The position numbers were made by a program, and so were the translations under genes. Of a stretch of DNA of 8,810 nt, positions 1 through 5,647 are shown one piece after another (the first letter of the stretch is position 1; each line of letters opens with the position of its first letter). The notes under the pieces were generated by a model. That model searched no databases, was not told the DNA's origin, and was given only the letters and a program-made list of their open reading frames with translations. The DNA comes from CAZTLI01 sp964614375 (GTDB lineage: Bacteria > Chloroflexota > Anaerolineae > Aggregatilineales > Phototrophicaceae), in NCBI GenBank assembly GCA_964614375.1, contig CAZTLI010000220.1, forward strand, positions 1 to 8,810. Reading direction: 5' to 3'.

Positions 1-1280
1 GCATCCATTTTCAATTGAATCGCATTCAATATATCGACTTCCACACGCTGCCATTTGATGAAGGCTTGCGCCGTCTTCATGCGGAACTGGCGCGCAAGGG
101 TGTTCAACTCAGCCCGCCACCCCCCGCACCGCCGTCGCATCAACCCACCACTGCCGCGCCGACAGTCACCGGTCTGTCGCGCCCGCAGGTGCCGCCCGCA
201 CAGCCCCACGCGCCGCGTCCGCGTCCTGAACCGCAGCAGAGTCGTTCACCGATGATGCTGATTGGATTGGGTGGCGTTATCGTCATCGTGTTGATTGTGT
301 TCATCGTCCTCGCACTGACTAGCGGTGGCAATGGCGAGACAGCAACCATAACCGAAGTCAGCCAACAGGTCACGGATACGGCGACGCAGACACAACAGGT
401 ACAGCCGACGCATACCACAGCCAGCGAACCCACCGCGACGACAGAAACGGCTGAAACCATCCCGCCCGGATTACCCGGCGGCGCGCCCATCGTCTTTAAT
501 CAGGATTGGGACGTGGTGGAACGCACAATAGAAGGCGTGCCAATGGTGCTTGTGCCCGCCGGGACGTTCATCATGGGCGTGGATGAGACACGCTATAACA
601 ATTTATTGGCTCTATGTGCGCCATTTCTGGGGGATAGCTCGTGCCGTGACCAGCTCAACGACGCGCAGGGAATCTTCTCGGTTACATTTGCGCGCCCATT
701 CTGGATTGATAAGACCGAAGTCTCGAATGCGATCTATAGCAGCGGGGACAATTTGCCACACGTTAACATCAGCCCGCAGGCTGCACAGGCGCATTGTGTC
801 GCGCGTGGGGGGCGCCTGCCGACGGAAGCCGAATGGGAATATGCCGCCGCAGGGCCGAGCGCGTGGGTGTTCCCCTGGGGTACAGCGTGGGATGGACAGC
901 CGCGCGCCAATATCTGCGACGCGAATTGCACGTCCAGTTGGCGCGATGCGAACTATGATGATGGCTATATGGAACTCGCGCCTGTGGGCAGCTATCCCGA
1001 TGGCGCATCGTGGGTGGGGGCATTGGATATGGCGGGTAATGTGTGGGAATGGACGAGCACGATTTATGACGGTTACAGCTATCCCTATAATGCCGATGAT
1101 GGACGCGATGACTGGTCTAACCCGACATCAAGACGTGTTTTGCGTGGTGGCGCGTGGACGTGGGTCGCTGGCGATTCTGCCGCTGTTTCGCGGGCATCCC
1201 ACATTGGCGACCAACCCTTGCAGACTTATTATGGCTTCCGCTGTGTACGGGATTATTTGGATGGCGATTTAGATACGTAA
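1..1280 (+). CDS. Membrane-anchored FGE-sulfatase-fold (SUMF1-like) protein, probable C-terminal part of a TIR-TM-FGE fusion, 5' partial
   Basis: The frame is open to the left window edge (first whole codon at base 3). A TTG at 15 could serve as start but lacks a ribosome site, so I read the gene as truncated. Residues numbered from that TTG: 1-29 (IQYIDFHTLPFDEGLRRL) resemble the last strand and helix of bacterial TIR_2 domains; 31-78 is a Pro-rich linker; about 80-101 is one transmembrane helix; about 108-150 is a Thr/Gln-rich linker; 173-412 is an FGE-sulfatase domain with VPAGTFIMG, PFWIDKTEVSNAIY, GGRLPTEAEWEYAA, GNVWEWTS, RGGAW and GFRCV. True formylglycine-generating enzymes carry a catalytic cysteine pair just after RGG(S/A); here that stretch (WTWVAGDSAA) has none. 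The domain is therefore more likely a ligand-binding C-type-lectin-like fold than an enzyme. By topology the FGE domain should lie outside the membrane and the N-terminal domain in the cytoplasm. The FGE assignment is firm; the TIR assignment is inference from about 30 residues. Confidence 0.85.
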   Translation, partial: IHFQLNRIQYIDFHTLPFDEGLRRLHAELARKGVQLSPPPPAPPSHQPTTAAPTVTGLSRPQVPPAQPHAPRPRPEPQQSRSPMMLIGLGGVIVIVLIVFIVLALTSGGNGETATITEVSQQVTDTATQTQQVQPTHTTASEPTATTETAETIPPGLPGGAPIVFNQDWDVVERTIEGVPMVLVPAGTFIMGVDETRYNNLLALCAPFLGDSSCRDQLNDAQGIFSVTFARPFWIDKTEVSNAIYSSGDNLPHVNISPQAAQAHCVARGGRLPTEAEWEYAAAGPSAWVFPWGTAWDGQPRANICDANCTSSWRDANYDDGYMELAPVGSYPDGASWVGALDMAGNVWEWTSTIYDGYSYPYNADDGRDDWSNPTSRRVLRGGAWTWVAGDSAAVSRASHIGDQPLQTYYGFRCVRDYLDGDLDT

Positions 1281-1334
1281 AGTCTGTAATATACTACCGA
1301 ATCTCCGTAATTTTTATTTTCTTAAGGCTTCTAT

Positions 1335-1364
1335 TTACTTTTTTCATTTAGACTAAAAAAGTAA
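1335..1364. terminator. Perfect 10-bp inverted repeat with T-tract and A-tract arms, possible terminator
   Basis: TTACTTTTTT (1335-1344) and AAAAAAGTAA (1355-1364) are exact reverse complements around a 10-nt loop, 55 bases after the stop of the FGE-domain gene. The stem is almost all A-T, so it is not a textbook Rho-independent terminator. The same design (T-run near the loop in the left arm, A-run in the right) recurs at 3524-3547 and 3596-3623. Confidence 0.35.
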
Positions 1365-1465
1365 TCCAACATCACAGTGTATCGTACACCTTAAAGTATG
1401 TACAATGGGTATTCATTCCTATTACATCCCTCCCCACACCCACTGGCTGTTTCCGTTAAAATCGC

Positions 1466-1491
1466 AAATGATTAATGAAAATTAACCATTT
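1466..1491. promoter_or_regulatory. Inverted repeat, operator-like or hairpin, upstream of the terpene synthase
   Basis: AAATGATTAAT (1466-1476) and ATTAACCATTT (1481-1491) pair at 10 of 11 positions across GAAA, a GNRA-type tetraloop if transcribed. It lies about 100 bases upstream of the terpene synthase start. It could be a regulator site or an RNA hairpin; chance is a real alternative in DNA this AT-rich. Confidence 0.3.
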
Positions 1492-1506
1492 ATTTATATT
1501 CTTATA

Positions 1507-1542
1507 TTAATTAAATCAAAGTTCTGATATATACTCTGAACT
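1507..1542 (+). promoter_or_regulatory. Weak candidate promoter for the terpene synthase, flanked by an AGTTC/GAACT dyad
   Basis: TATACT (1530-1535) matches a -10 box at five of six bases. TTAATT (1507-1512), 17 bases upstream, matches a -35 box at only three of six. The -10 candidate sits inside the dyad AGTTC (1520-1524) / GAACT (1538-1542), so a protein binding it would cover the promoter. AT-rich DNA produces such -10 matches easily, hence the low score. Confidence 0.25.
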
Positions 1543-1571
1543 GTCCGTTCGTAAAAAACGTAAAGGCAATA

Positions 1572-1589
1572 GCGAGGTTGCCATCAATG
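1572..1589 (+). promoter_or_regulatory. Ribosome binding site that decides the terpene synthase start
   Basis: AGCGAGG (1571-1577) stands nine bases before the ATG at 1587. A TTG at 1578 in the same frame would directly abut this purine tract with no spacing, so the ATG at 1587 is the better start. Confidence 0.6.
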
Positions 1590-2567
1590 GACACAACTAA
1601 ACTTCTAACACTCTCTGATGTTCGTGTGATCTCTCCACCACAGGTACATCCCTATGCTGAAGAAGCGGAACGAATCATCGAGCACTACTGTGAGCAATTA
1701 GGAATCAAATCACCCAATTTTCACGAATTTACAACCATGGGGGCCTATGTGTTCCCGCGCACATCGGTGGAACGGTTGGTGGCGATGGATATTCTGACCA
1801 ACTGGCTCTATTACATTGACGATGTGTGGGATCGCAACACCGAACAGGGTAAAAACCTCGACCCAATTTTTAAGCGTAAGGTCTTTGAGACCTGCTTCAA
1901 GGCCATGCTCTATGGTGTCGAGCCCGACCATGAACACGAATTTTATCCAACCTGTTTGGAATTGCACCGTCAATTCATGGAATTGGCAGACCAGGAGTGG
2001 TTGGAGCGTCTCGGCACGAGTCTGATTCCTCATCTGAAATCCAGCACCTATTCGATAGAAGACATCGAAAAGTCCGGCAAGGATTTGGTCGAAGAATACA
2101 TCAAACTGCGCGAGCTGGATGCGGGCACGCAGGTGACGATTAGCCTGATCGAATTCAGCTATGACATGCGGCTGCCGGATTTCGTCCTGGAACACCCGGA
2201 TATACAGAAGATGGGGTTGTGTACCGCGTTGAGCGGTGGCATTGTGAACGATATGTTCTCCTACGAAAAAGAAGTCATGCGCTATGGGGCGGACTTTAAT
2301 TACATCAGCGTCGTCATGCGAAGTCGTAATGTGTCGTTCCGTGAAGCGGTTCATGAGTGTGTCATGTTGGTCAATGACTATATTGATACATTTGTCGAAC
2401 TGGAGAAAAATCCACCACGATGGGACGATGACCGGGTGAATCAACTGGTCGATAATTATATCGAAGGTCTGCGCGACCAGATTATCGCGGGTTATCACTG
2501 GCAACTGGCAACCAATCGCTATCGCTCGCCCAATTCACCCTTCCCCGAACTGCGGGAGATGCTGTGA
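1587..2567 (+). CDS. Class I terpene synthase (bacterial sesquiterpene-cyclase type)
   Basis: Expected to cyclise a linear prenyl diphosphate (probably farnesyl or geranyl diphosphate) after Mg2+-dependent loss of diphosphate, in the cytoplasm. The 326-residue product shows all family signatures: aspartate-rich DDVWD at 78-82; NDMFSYEKE at 221-229, matching the NSE triad N-D-x-x-S-x-x-x-E; the diphosphate-sensor Arg175, exactly 46 residues before the NSE motif, followed by the linker Asp178; and C-terminal HWQLATNRYR with the Arg311-Tyr312 pair. Length is normal for a single-domain bacterial alpha-fold enzyme. It looks intact and active. No prenyl diphosphate synthase, P450 or second cyclase adjoins it; the next gene on the strand, 366 bases away, is a STAS-like protein. 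The family is certain. Substrate and product cannot be read from sequence: a geosmin or 2-methylisoborneol synthase is unlikely, since the first is normally two-domain and the second has a long N-terminal extension. Confidence 0.95.
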   Translation: MDTTKLLTLSDVRVISPPQVHPYAEEAERIIEHYCEQLGIKSPNFHEFTTMGAYVFPRTSVERLVAMDILTNWLYYIDDVWDRNTEQGKNLDPIFKRKVFETCFKAMLYGVEPDHEHEFYPTCLELHRQFMELADQEWLERLGTSLIPHLKSSTYSIEDIEKSGKDLVEEYIKLRELDAGTQVTISLIEFSYDMRLPDFVLEHPDIQKMGLCTALSGGIVNDMFSYEKEVMRYGADFNYISVVMRSRNVSFREAVHECVMLVNDYIDTFVELEKNPPRWDDDRVNQLVDNYIEGLRDQIIAGYHWQLATNRYRSPNSPFPELREML

Positions 2568-2628
2568 ACAGGCCAACCTAGGACGCGCGCCACAGGCGTC
2601 ACCAGTCGCGCGATCTATCGTGCCTGTT
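2567..2628 (+). terminator. GC-rich nested hairpin directly after the terpene synthase stop, possible terminator
   Basis: AACAGGC (2567-2573) pairs with GCCTGTT (2622-2628). Inside it GACGCGCG (2582-2589) pairs with CGCGCG-A-TC (2607-2615) with one bulged A, and a short inner stem (2592-2596 with 2602-2606) closes the loop. No U-tract follows, so it is not a standard Rho-independent terminator; it may stall polymerase or protect the 3' end of the mRNA. Confidence 0.35.
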
Positions 2629-2933
2629 GTAGGCCGCCAGAGCTGCTGCGAGCCTCATTATCACCCGGACAGGCAGCACGAACGCAACCGTGATGACACG
2701 GCGATCAATCGGCTGCCTGCCTGGTCGAATTCCATATCTTATGCTCCCACAGTGTATGATGTTGTTTGTGAATGGCAGTTGCACACTCCACTATTGATTC
2801 CTTTATGATTCCCCAATGCAAAAGGTGATAAGATAAACTCAATGGGCGTAGCAGACTTTGTTAAGAAACATTACACAGATCATGTTAACGCCACTTATCT
2901 TTTTGTCATTCGTTCATAAACGAGGAGACCCTC
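2568..2933. other. Intergenic spacer, no gene recognised
   Basis: Apart from the hairpin at its left end, the spacer contains only short open frames without ribosome sites or protein-like composition. The left half is GC-rich and the right half (from about 2800) AT-rich, as expected where the leader of the next gene begins. A loose promoter-like pair, TTGCAC (2779-2784) and TATGAT (2804-2809), has a long 19-base spacer and is only a weak candidate. Confidence 0.5.
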
Positions 2934-3341
2934 ATGCCATACAGTACACACTGGCATCAACCACAGGTTGTGGGATATGCCGAATTAACCGGGGAAGTGA
3001 GTTTCGAGGACGCCGATGAGACCAATGCGGCGATTAGCAGTATCTTTCTAGCCGAAGGCGAAGCGCCTGTGCATGTCATCGTGAATGCCAGCAAGATGAC
3101 ATCCTTTCCACGCAATGTCCGAATGCTGAATCAGAGTCTCAACAAACATCTTAAAAACCCGGCATTGGGCTGGCTTGTGTTCGTCAGCGGCTTCAACAAC
3201 CCGTTTATGAATTTGCTGGGCAAAACCGTCACGCAGATCGCGGGCATTCGCTTCAAATTTGTCAATTCGATGAGCGAGGCCGAAGGTTTTCTGCGCCGCC
3301 TCGATGAACGTGTGGTCGATAACGTCCAGACTGAATCGTAA
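2934..3341 (+). CDS. Small STAS/SpoIIAA-like protein
   Basis: A 135-residue soluble protein with no signal peptide or membrane segment. The start is well supported: GAGGAG at 2922-2927, six bases before the ATG. The alternating pattern fits a STAS/SpoIIAA-like alpha/beta fold: a first strand pair (VVGYAELTGEVS, 12-23), a central strand (VHVIVNAS, 46-53), an amphipathic helix (VRMLNQSLNKHLKN, 62-75), a strand (LGWLVFVSG, 78-86), a strand (FKFVNS, 107-112) and a C-terminal helix (SEAEGFLRRLDE, 114-125). Proteins of this look are frequent in Chloroflexota and are usually annotated as STAS/SEC14-like or hypothetical. The serine phosphorylated in classical anti-anti-sigma factors is not evident (NASKM occupies that region), so a partner-switch role is unproven. 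No kinase or sigma factor is nearby. It stands 366 bases from the terpene synthase and probably has its own promoter. Confidence 0.75.
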   Translation: MPYSTHWHQPQVVGYAELTGEVSFEDADETNAAISSIFLAEGEAPVHVIVNASKMTSFPRNVRMLNQSLNKHLKNPALGWLVFVSGFNNPFMNLLGKTVTQIAGIRFKFVNSMSEAEGFLRRLDERVVDNVQTES

Positions 3342-3368
3342 TATCACAATCAACTCATGCTGAGGAAA

Positions 3369-3439
3369 CTTCGTCGAACGACGGAGGGGGATTAACGACA
3401 CGGATCGGGAACGTGGGTTACGTTCGCAGGTTCGTGTCG
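3369..3439 (+). other. Two adjacent hairpins after the STAS-like gene (terminator or structured RNA)
   Basis: CTTCGTCG (3369-3376) pairs with CGACGGAG (3379-3386), one G-U pair, very tight loop. Ten bases on, a long hairpin spans 3396-3439: an 11-bp outer stem (CGACACGGATC with GGTTCGTGTCG, two G-U pairs), a small internal loop, a perfect 6-bp inner stem (GAACGT 3409-3414 with ACGTTC 3420-3425) and a GGGTT loop. TTGTATTTTA follows, a poor U-tract. Terminator, processed 3' end and small structured RNA are all possible. Confidence 0.4.
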
Positions 3440-3523
3440 ATTGTATTTTAAGGGCTGTTCCCCACGGCGTCTTGTGACGACACAGCATAAAGTAACCTTC
3501 GGTATAAAATACTAAAAAGCCCT

Positions 3524-3547
3524 GTTCTTTTTCTGTAGAAAAAGAAC
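3524..3547. terminator. Perfect 10-bp hairpin, possible bidirectional terminator
   Basis: GTTCTTTTTC (3524-3533), a TGTA loop, then GAAAAAGAAC (3538-3547), exact reverse complements. It lies between two convergent genes, where a two-way terminator is expected. No clean U-tract follows on either strand. Confidence 0.45.
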
Positions 3548-3595
3548 CAAAAAGACTTTTAATAGCTTATCATGACCCTTTATAAAGTTTTTTGG

Positions 3596-3623
3596 TGTGA
3601 CCTTTTTTACAAAAAAGGTCACA
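3596..3623. terminator. Perfect 13-bp palindromic hairpin, possible terminator of the LysR gene
   Basis: TGTGACCTTTTTT (3596-3608) and AAAAAAGGTCACA (3611-3623) are exact reverse complements separated by only two bases, so one or two A-T pairs must open to form the loop. It ends 43 bases from the LysR stop codon, in the right place to end that transcript, though lacking a U-tract after the stem. Confidence 0.45.
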
Positions 3624-3666
3624 AAATAATTCTAAAAACATGCCAAACTCTATTTCCAAGTCGGGA

Positions 3667-4572
3667 TCATACCAACAAATGCCGCCATACCCGCTGAAGG
3701 ATGCGGCAAAATTCCGTATGGATACTGTCTGGCTGGCGGTCTTTCTGGGCGATAAGCACGGGTTCACTCATCAACGGCGGCATATCTGTAATCGACAGAT
3801 AGCGCACCTGCCCCTCATCAACGGCATGGCGCACATAACTTTCTGGCAAGAAGGTCACGCCGCGTCCCAGCGCCACCAGTCGCAGCGCCATCACCATCGG
3901 CACGGCAATCACCCCGCCGCCACTCGCTGCCCGCGCCTGTTCCACCACTTCATCCATAAACGCCGTCATCTGCGGGAACATCGACACGCGGAAAATAGTG
4001 TGTTCATATAGCCTTTCCATCGGCATGGGTTTGTCCGTGTGCAACGCTAATGGATGCGACGGCGCGACCACTGCACGTATCGGGTCACGAAAGCGGGCAA
4101 TATGCGTCAATTGACGGTCAAATACGGGGGCATTCACCAGGCCTAATGTGATGGTGTTATCGCGCAGCATATCGAAAATCGTGGTTTTATTGCGTTCGCG
4201 GATGAGAATGTCTATCGTCGGATGCTGAAAGCGATACTCCGCCAGCACATCGACCAGCAAGCCCATCACAAACGGCGTTGGCGCGGCGATGCGTACCTGC
4301 CCCTGTTTGCCGGTGCGGAAGTGCTGCATGGCTTGCATTCCGTCTGCCATTACTGCCAGCATCCGTTCAGCATAGGGCAAAAATTGCTGTCCCAGTGGCG
4401 ATAAATACAGGCGGCGGCCCCGCCGCTCGAACAGCGCGCCGCCTACTTCGGCTTCTAACTGGGCGATGCGGGCGCTGACAGCGGGCTGTGTCAATTGCAG
4501 CGATTGCGCCGCGCGTGTGAAGCTGCCATCGCGGGCGACGCGCTCAAAGGCTTCGATCTGACCGATTTCCAT
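3667..4572 (-). CDS. LysR-family transcriptional regulator
   Basis: A 301-residue protein, the usual length for the family. Residues 1-60 form the winged helix-turn-helix (FTRAAQSLQLTQPAVSARIAQLEAEVGGALFER, then RRLYLSPLGQQFLPYA); about 65-85 is the linker helix; 91-290 is the two-lobed effector-binding domain, beginning VRIAAPTPFVMGLL. The ATG at 4572 is preceded by an in-frame TAA three codons upstream, so it cannot begin earlier; the nearest ribosome-site match, AGGTGAAG (4587-4594 on the + strand), is 14 bases away, rather far. The effector cannot be predicted from sequence. The gene is divergent from the methyltransferase operon across a 262-bp spacer, the standard LysR arrangement, so that operon is the probable target. 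A near-consensus promoter overlapped by a T-N11-A dyad suggests autoregulation. Confidence 0.95.
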   Translation of the reverse strand: MEIGQIEAFERVARDGSFTRAAQSLQLTQPAVSARIAQLEAEVGGALFERRGRRLYLSPLGQQFLPYAERMLAVMADGMQAMQHFRTGKQGQVRIAAPTPFVMGLLVDVLAEYRFQHPTIDILIRERNKTTIFDMLRDNTITLGLVNAPVFDRQLTHIARFRDPIRAVVAPSHPLALHTDKPMPMERLYEHTIFRVSMFPQMTAFMDEVVEQARAASGGGVIAVPMVMALRLVALGRGVTFLPESYVRHAVDEGQVRYLSITDMPPLMSEPVLIAQKDRQPDSIHTEFCRILQRVWRHLLV

Positions 4573-4600
4573 AAAAAATGTTTATACTTCACCTAATTGA

Positions 4601-4617
4601 TATGATGGTTCATTATA
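4601..4617. promoter_or_regulatory. Candidate LysR-type operator (T-N11-A dyad) over the lysR -10 box
   Basis: TATGATG (4601-4607) and CATTATA (4611-4617) form a dyad with one mismatch around GTT. T4603 and A4615 give the T-N11-A spacing typical of LysR-family sites. The right arm coincides with the TATAAT box of the regulator's own promoter, which would let bound regulator repress itself. Confidence 0.4.
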
Positions 4618-4640
4618 ACTGGAATTGGGTATCCTGTGAA
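4612..4640 (-). promoter_or_regulatory. Sigma-70-type promoter of the LysR gene
   Basis: On the minus strand, TTCACA (4640-4635; five of six bases to TTGACA) and TATAAT (4617-4612; perfect) are separated by exactly 17 bases. Transcription would begin near 4605, giving a leader of about 33 bases before the ATG. Confidence 0.65.
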
Positions 4641-4664
4641 AAAGAGGACGATAGCTGCTGGCTC

Positions 4665-4722
4665 AAACAAATTGAACCACAGTAGGGACAACTAAAACAA
4701 ATTGAACCACAGTAGGGACAAC
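4665..4722. repeat. Two exact 28-bp tandem copies at 30-bp period, with a third partial copy downstream
   Basis: Bases 4665-4692 are identical to 4695-4722 (core AAATTGAACCACAGTAGG), separated by two bases. A third copy of the first 14 bases (AAATTGAACCACAG) occurs at 4772-4785 and then runs into AGACACGGAGACC. The 2-bp gap rules out a CRISPR array. Tandem regulator sites, or a dispersed repeat duplicated by slippage, are the likely readings. Confidence 0.75.
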
Positions 4723-4737
4723 CCGATGTGGTTGTCC
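4716..4737. repeat. 8-bp inverted repeat overlapping the second tandem copy
   Basis: GGACAACC (4716-4723) and GGTTGTCC (4730-4737) are exact reverse complements around a 6-nt loop. The right arm can also pair over seven bases with GGACAAC of the first tandem copy (4686-4692), so two alternative hairpins are possible. Confidence 0.5.
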
Positions 4738-4771
4738 AAAGAAAGAGATTCAACGCAATTGGTAAAGGGCA

Positions 4772-4801
4772 AAATTGAACCACAGAGACACGGAGACCAC
4801 A
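4772..4801. repeat. Dispersed 'AACCACAGAGACACGGAG' type repeat
   Basis: The stretch AACCACAGAGACACGGAG (4778-4795), continuing ACCACAG, resembles a purine/CA-rich repeat that I know from intergenic DNA of many environmental bacterial genomes, Chloroflexota included. Its function is not known to me. It ends about 20 bases before the ribosome site of the methyltransferase gene. Confidence 0.45.
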
Positions 4802-4834
4802 GCGTGTTTTAGCACAAATTAGGAGCGTGATGCG

Positions 4835-5551
4835 ATGGATGAGCGCGATTTACTACAGGAACAAATTGCTTACTATCGGGCGCGGGCGCATGAATATGAT
4901 GAATGGTTTTATCGTGTCGGGGCGCGTTACGATCTGGGCGCGGCGGGCAACGCCAACTGGTTCGCACAGGCGGATATTGTGCGGCAGAAGCTGCTCAATC
5001 GTCCACAGGTGAGTCAGGCGCTGGAACTGGCTGGCGGCACGGGCATCTGGACACATGAACTGACCAAAATTGCCGCGCACGTCACCAGCATTGATGCTTC
5101 GACAGAGGTACAGGCCATCAGCCGCGCTAAAAATCCCGACGCCACTGTGACCTATCTACAGGCTGACCTGTTCGCATGGCAGCCGGAGACGACGTATGAT
5201 TTTGTGTTTTTTGGCTTCTGGTTGTCGCATGTGCCTCCCGCACGGTTGGATGATTTTCTGGCGATGGTCAAGCGGGCATTGAAACCCGGCGGGACGTTGT
5301 TTCTGGTGGATAGCTATCGCAACCGGCAGGCCGAAGCGCATGATAATCCCCATCTGCCTGAAGCGGGTTATATCCATACGCGCAATTTGAAAAGTGGCGA
5401 CAGCTTCACTATCGTCAAAGTGTTTTATCAACCCGACGCGCTGCAACAGACGCTCGCGGCACACGGATTCGCGGCGAGTGTCACACATACACCGGATTAT
5501 TTTCTGTATGCTGAGGCGACATTGAGCGCTGGTCAGCAGGTCAGGGTATAG
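4835..5551 (+). CDS. Class I SAM-dependent methyltransferase (first of two)
   Basis: A 238-residue soluble enzyme expected to transfer a methyl group from S-adenosylmethionine to an unknown, probably small, acceptor. Motifs in order: motif I LELAGGTG (63-70), the glycine-rich SAM loop; acidic Asp87 at the end of strand 2 (SIDAS), which should bind the ribose; Asp111 in LQADLF next to the adenine; motif IV region YDFVFFGFWLSHVP (121-134); and LKPGGTLFLVDS (149-160). The N-terminal YYRARAHEYDEWFYRVGARYD segment resembles the acceptor-side cap of small-molecule methyltransferases. AGGAG (4821-4825), nine bases before the ATG, supports the start. It is the first gene of a probable three-gene operon and is divergent from the LysR gene. 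The next gene is also a methyltransferase, but the two differ widely outside the motifs and are not a recent duplication. Confidence 0.93.
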   Translation: MDERDLLQEQIAYYRARAHEYDEWFYRVGARYDLGAAGNANWFAQADIVRQKLLNRPQVSQALELAGGTGIWTHELTKIAAHVTSIDASTEVQAISRAKNPDATVTYLQADLFAWQPETTYDFVFFGFWLSHVPPARLDDFLAMVKRALKPGGTLFLVDSYRNRQAEAHDNPHLPEAGYIHTRNLKSGDSFTIVKVFYQPDALQQTLAAHGFAASVTHTPDYFLYAEATLSAGQQVRV

Positions 5552-5578
5552 GCTTTATTGTCACGGGCAATTCAATAT

Positions 5579-5599
5579 GAGGGGGACGGATCGATGATG
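5579..5599 (+). promoter_or_regulatory. Alternative translation start signal ahead of the second methyltransferase
   Basis: GAGGGGGA (5579-5586) lies seven bases before ATGATG at 5594-5599, in frame with the second methyltransferase and uninterrupted by a stop. Starting here would add 23 residues (MMFHAALNLYHASLNTDFKG and three more) with no domain character. It may be a genuine second start or a chance purine run. Confidence 0.3.
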
Positions 5600-5647
5600 T
5601 TTCATGCAGCCCTCAACCTGTATCATGCGTCACTCAACACCGATTTT

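Larger units (their letters stand above)
1281..1586. other. AT-rich intergenic spacer upstream of the terpene synthase
   Basis: No gene is visible in these roughly 300 bases. Base composition is much richer in A+T than in the coding regions on either side. The spacer holds four inverted repeats: 1335-1364, 1377-1389 (GTGTA-TCG-TACAC), 1466-1491, and AGTTC/GAACT at 1520-1542. The first probably relates to the end of the upstream gene. The others lie in the position expected for the terpene synthase control region. Confidence 0.6.
3342..3666. other. Convergent intergenic region with four hairpins
   Basis: This spacer lies between the convergent STAS-like and LysR genes and contains no gene. 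It holds four inverted repeats, at 3369-3386, 3396-3439, 3524-3547 and 3596-3623, plus the palindrome CTTTATAAAG at 3578-3587. From about 3480 the composition turns strongly AT-rich. A bidirectional termination zone is the simplest reading. Confidence 0.6.
4573..4834. other. Divergent control region between the LysR gene and the methyltransferase operon
   Basis: Besides the lysR promoter and dyad near 4600-4640, this region holds a tandem repeat (4665-4722), a hairpin (4716-4737) and an AACCACAGAGACACGGAG-like repeat (4778-4795). I find no convincing -35/-10 pair for the methyltransferase gene, which would suit a promoter dependent on the LysR activator. This absence is only suggestive. Confidence 0.5.

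Noticed and set aside
1..1280. Active formylglycine-generating enzyme
   Set aside because: The catalytic cysteine pair expected after RGGAW is absent and no sulfatase gene is nearby.
1710..2504. Long open frame (264 codons) on the minus strand
   Set aside because: It is wholly antisense to the terpene synthase, whose motifs prove the + strand frame is coding.
2620..2808. Short open frames on both strands in the spacer after the terpene synthase
   Set aside because: There is no ribosome site, the composition is not protein-like, and I could recognise no remnant of a known gene.
3396..3439. tRNA-like or attC-like structure
   Set aside because: GGTTCGTGTC hints at a T-arm, but there is no cloverleaf, acceptor stem or anticodon arm; no integron core-site pair or integrase is present.
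4665..4722. Direct repeats resembling a CRISPR array
   Set aside because: The copies are separated by only two bases, so there is no spacer, and no cas gene is in the window.
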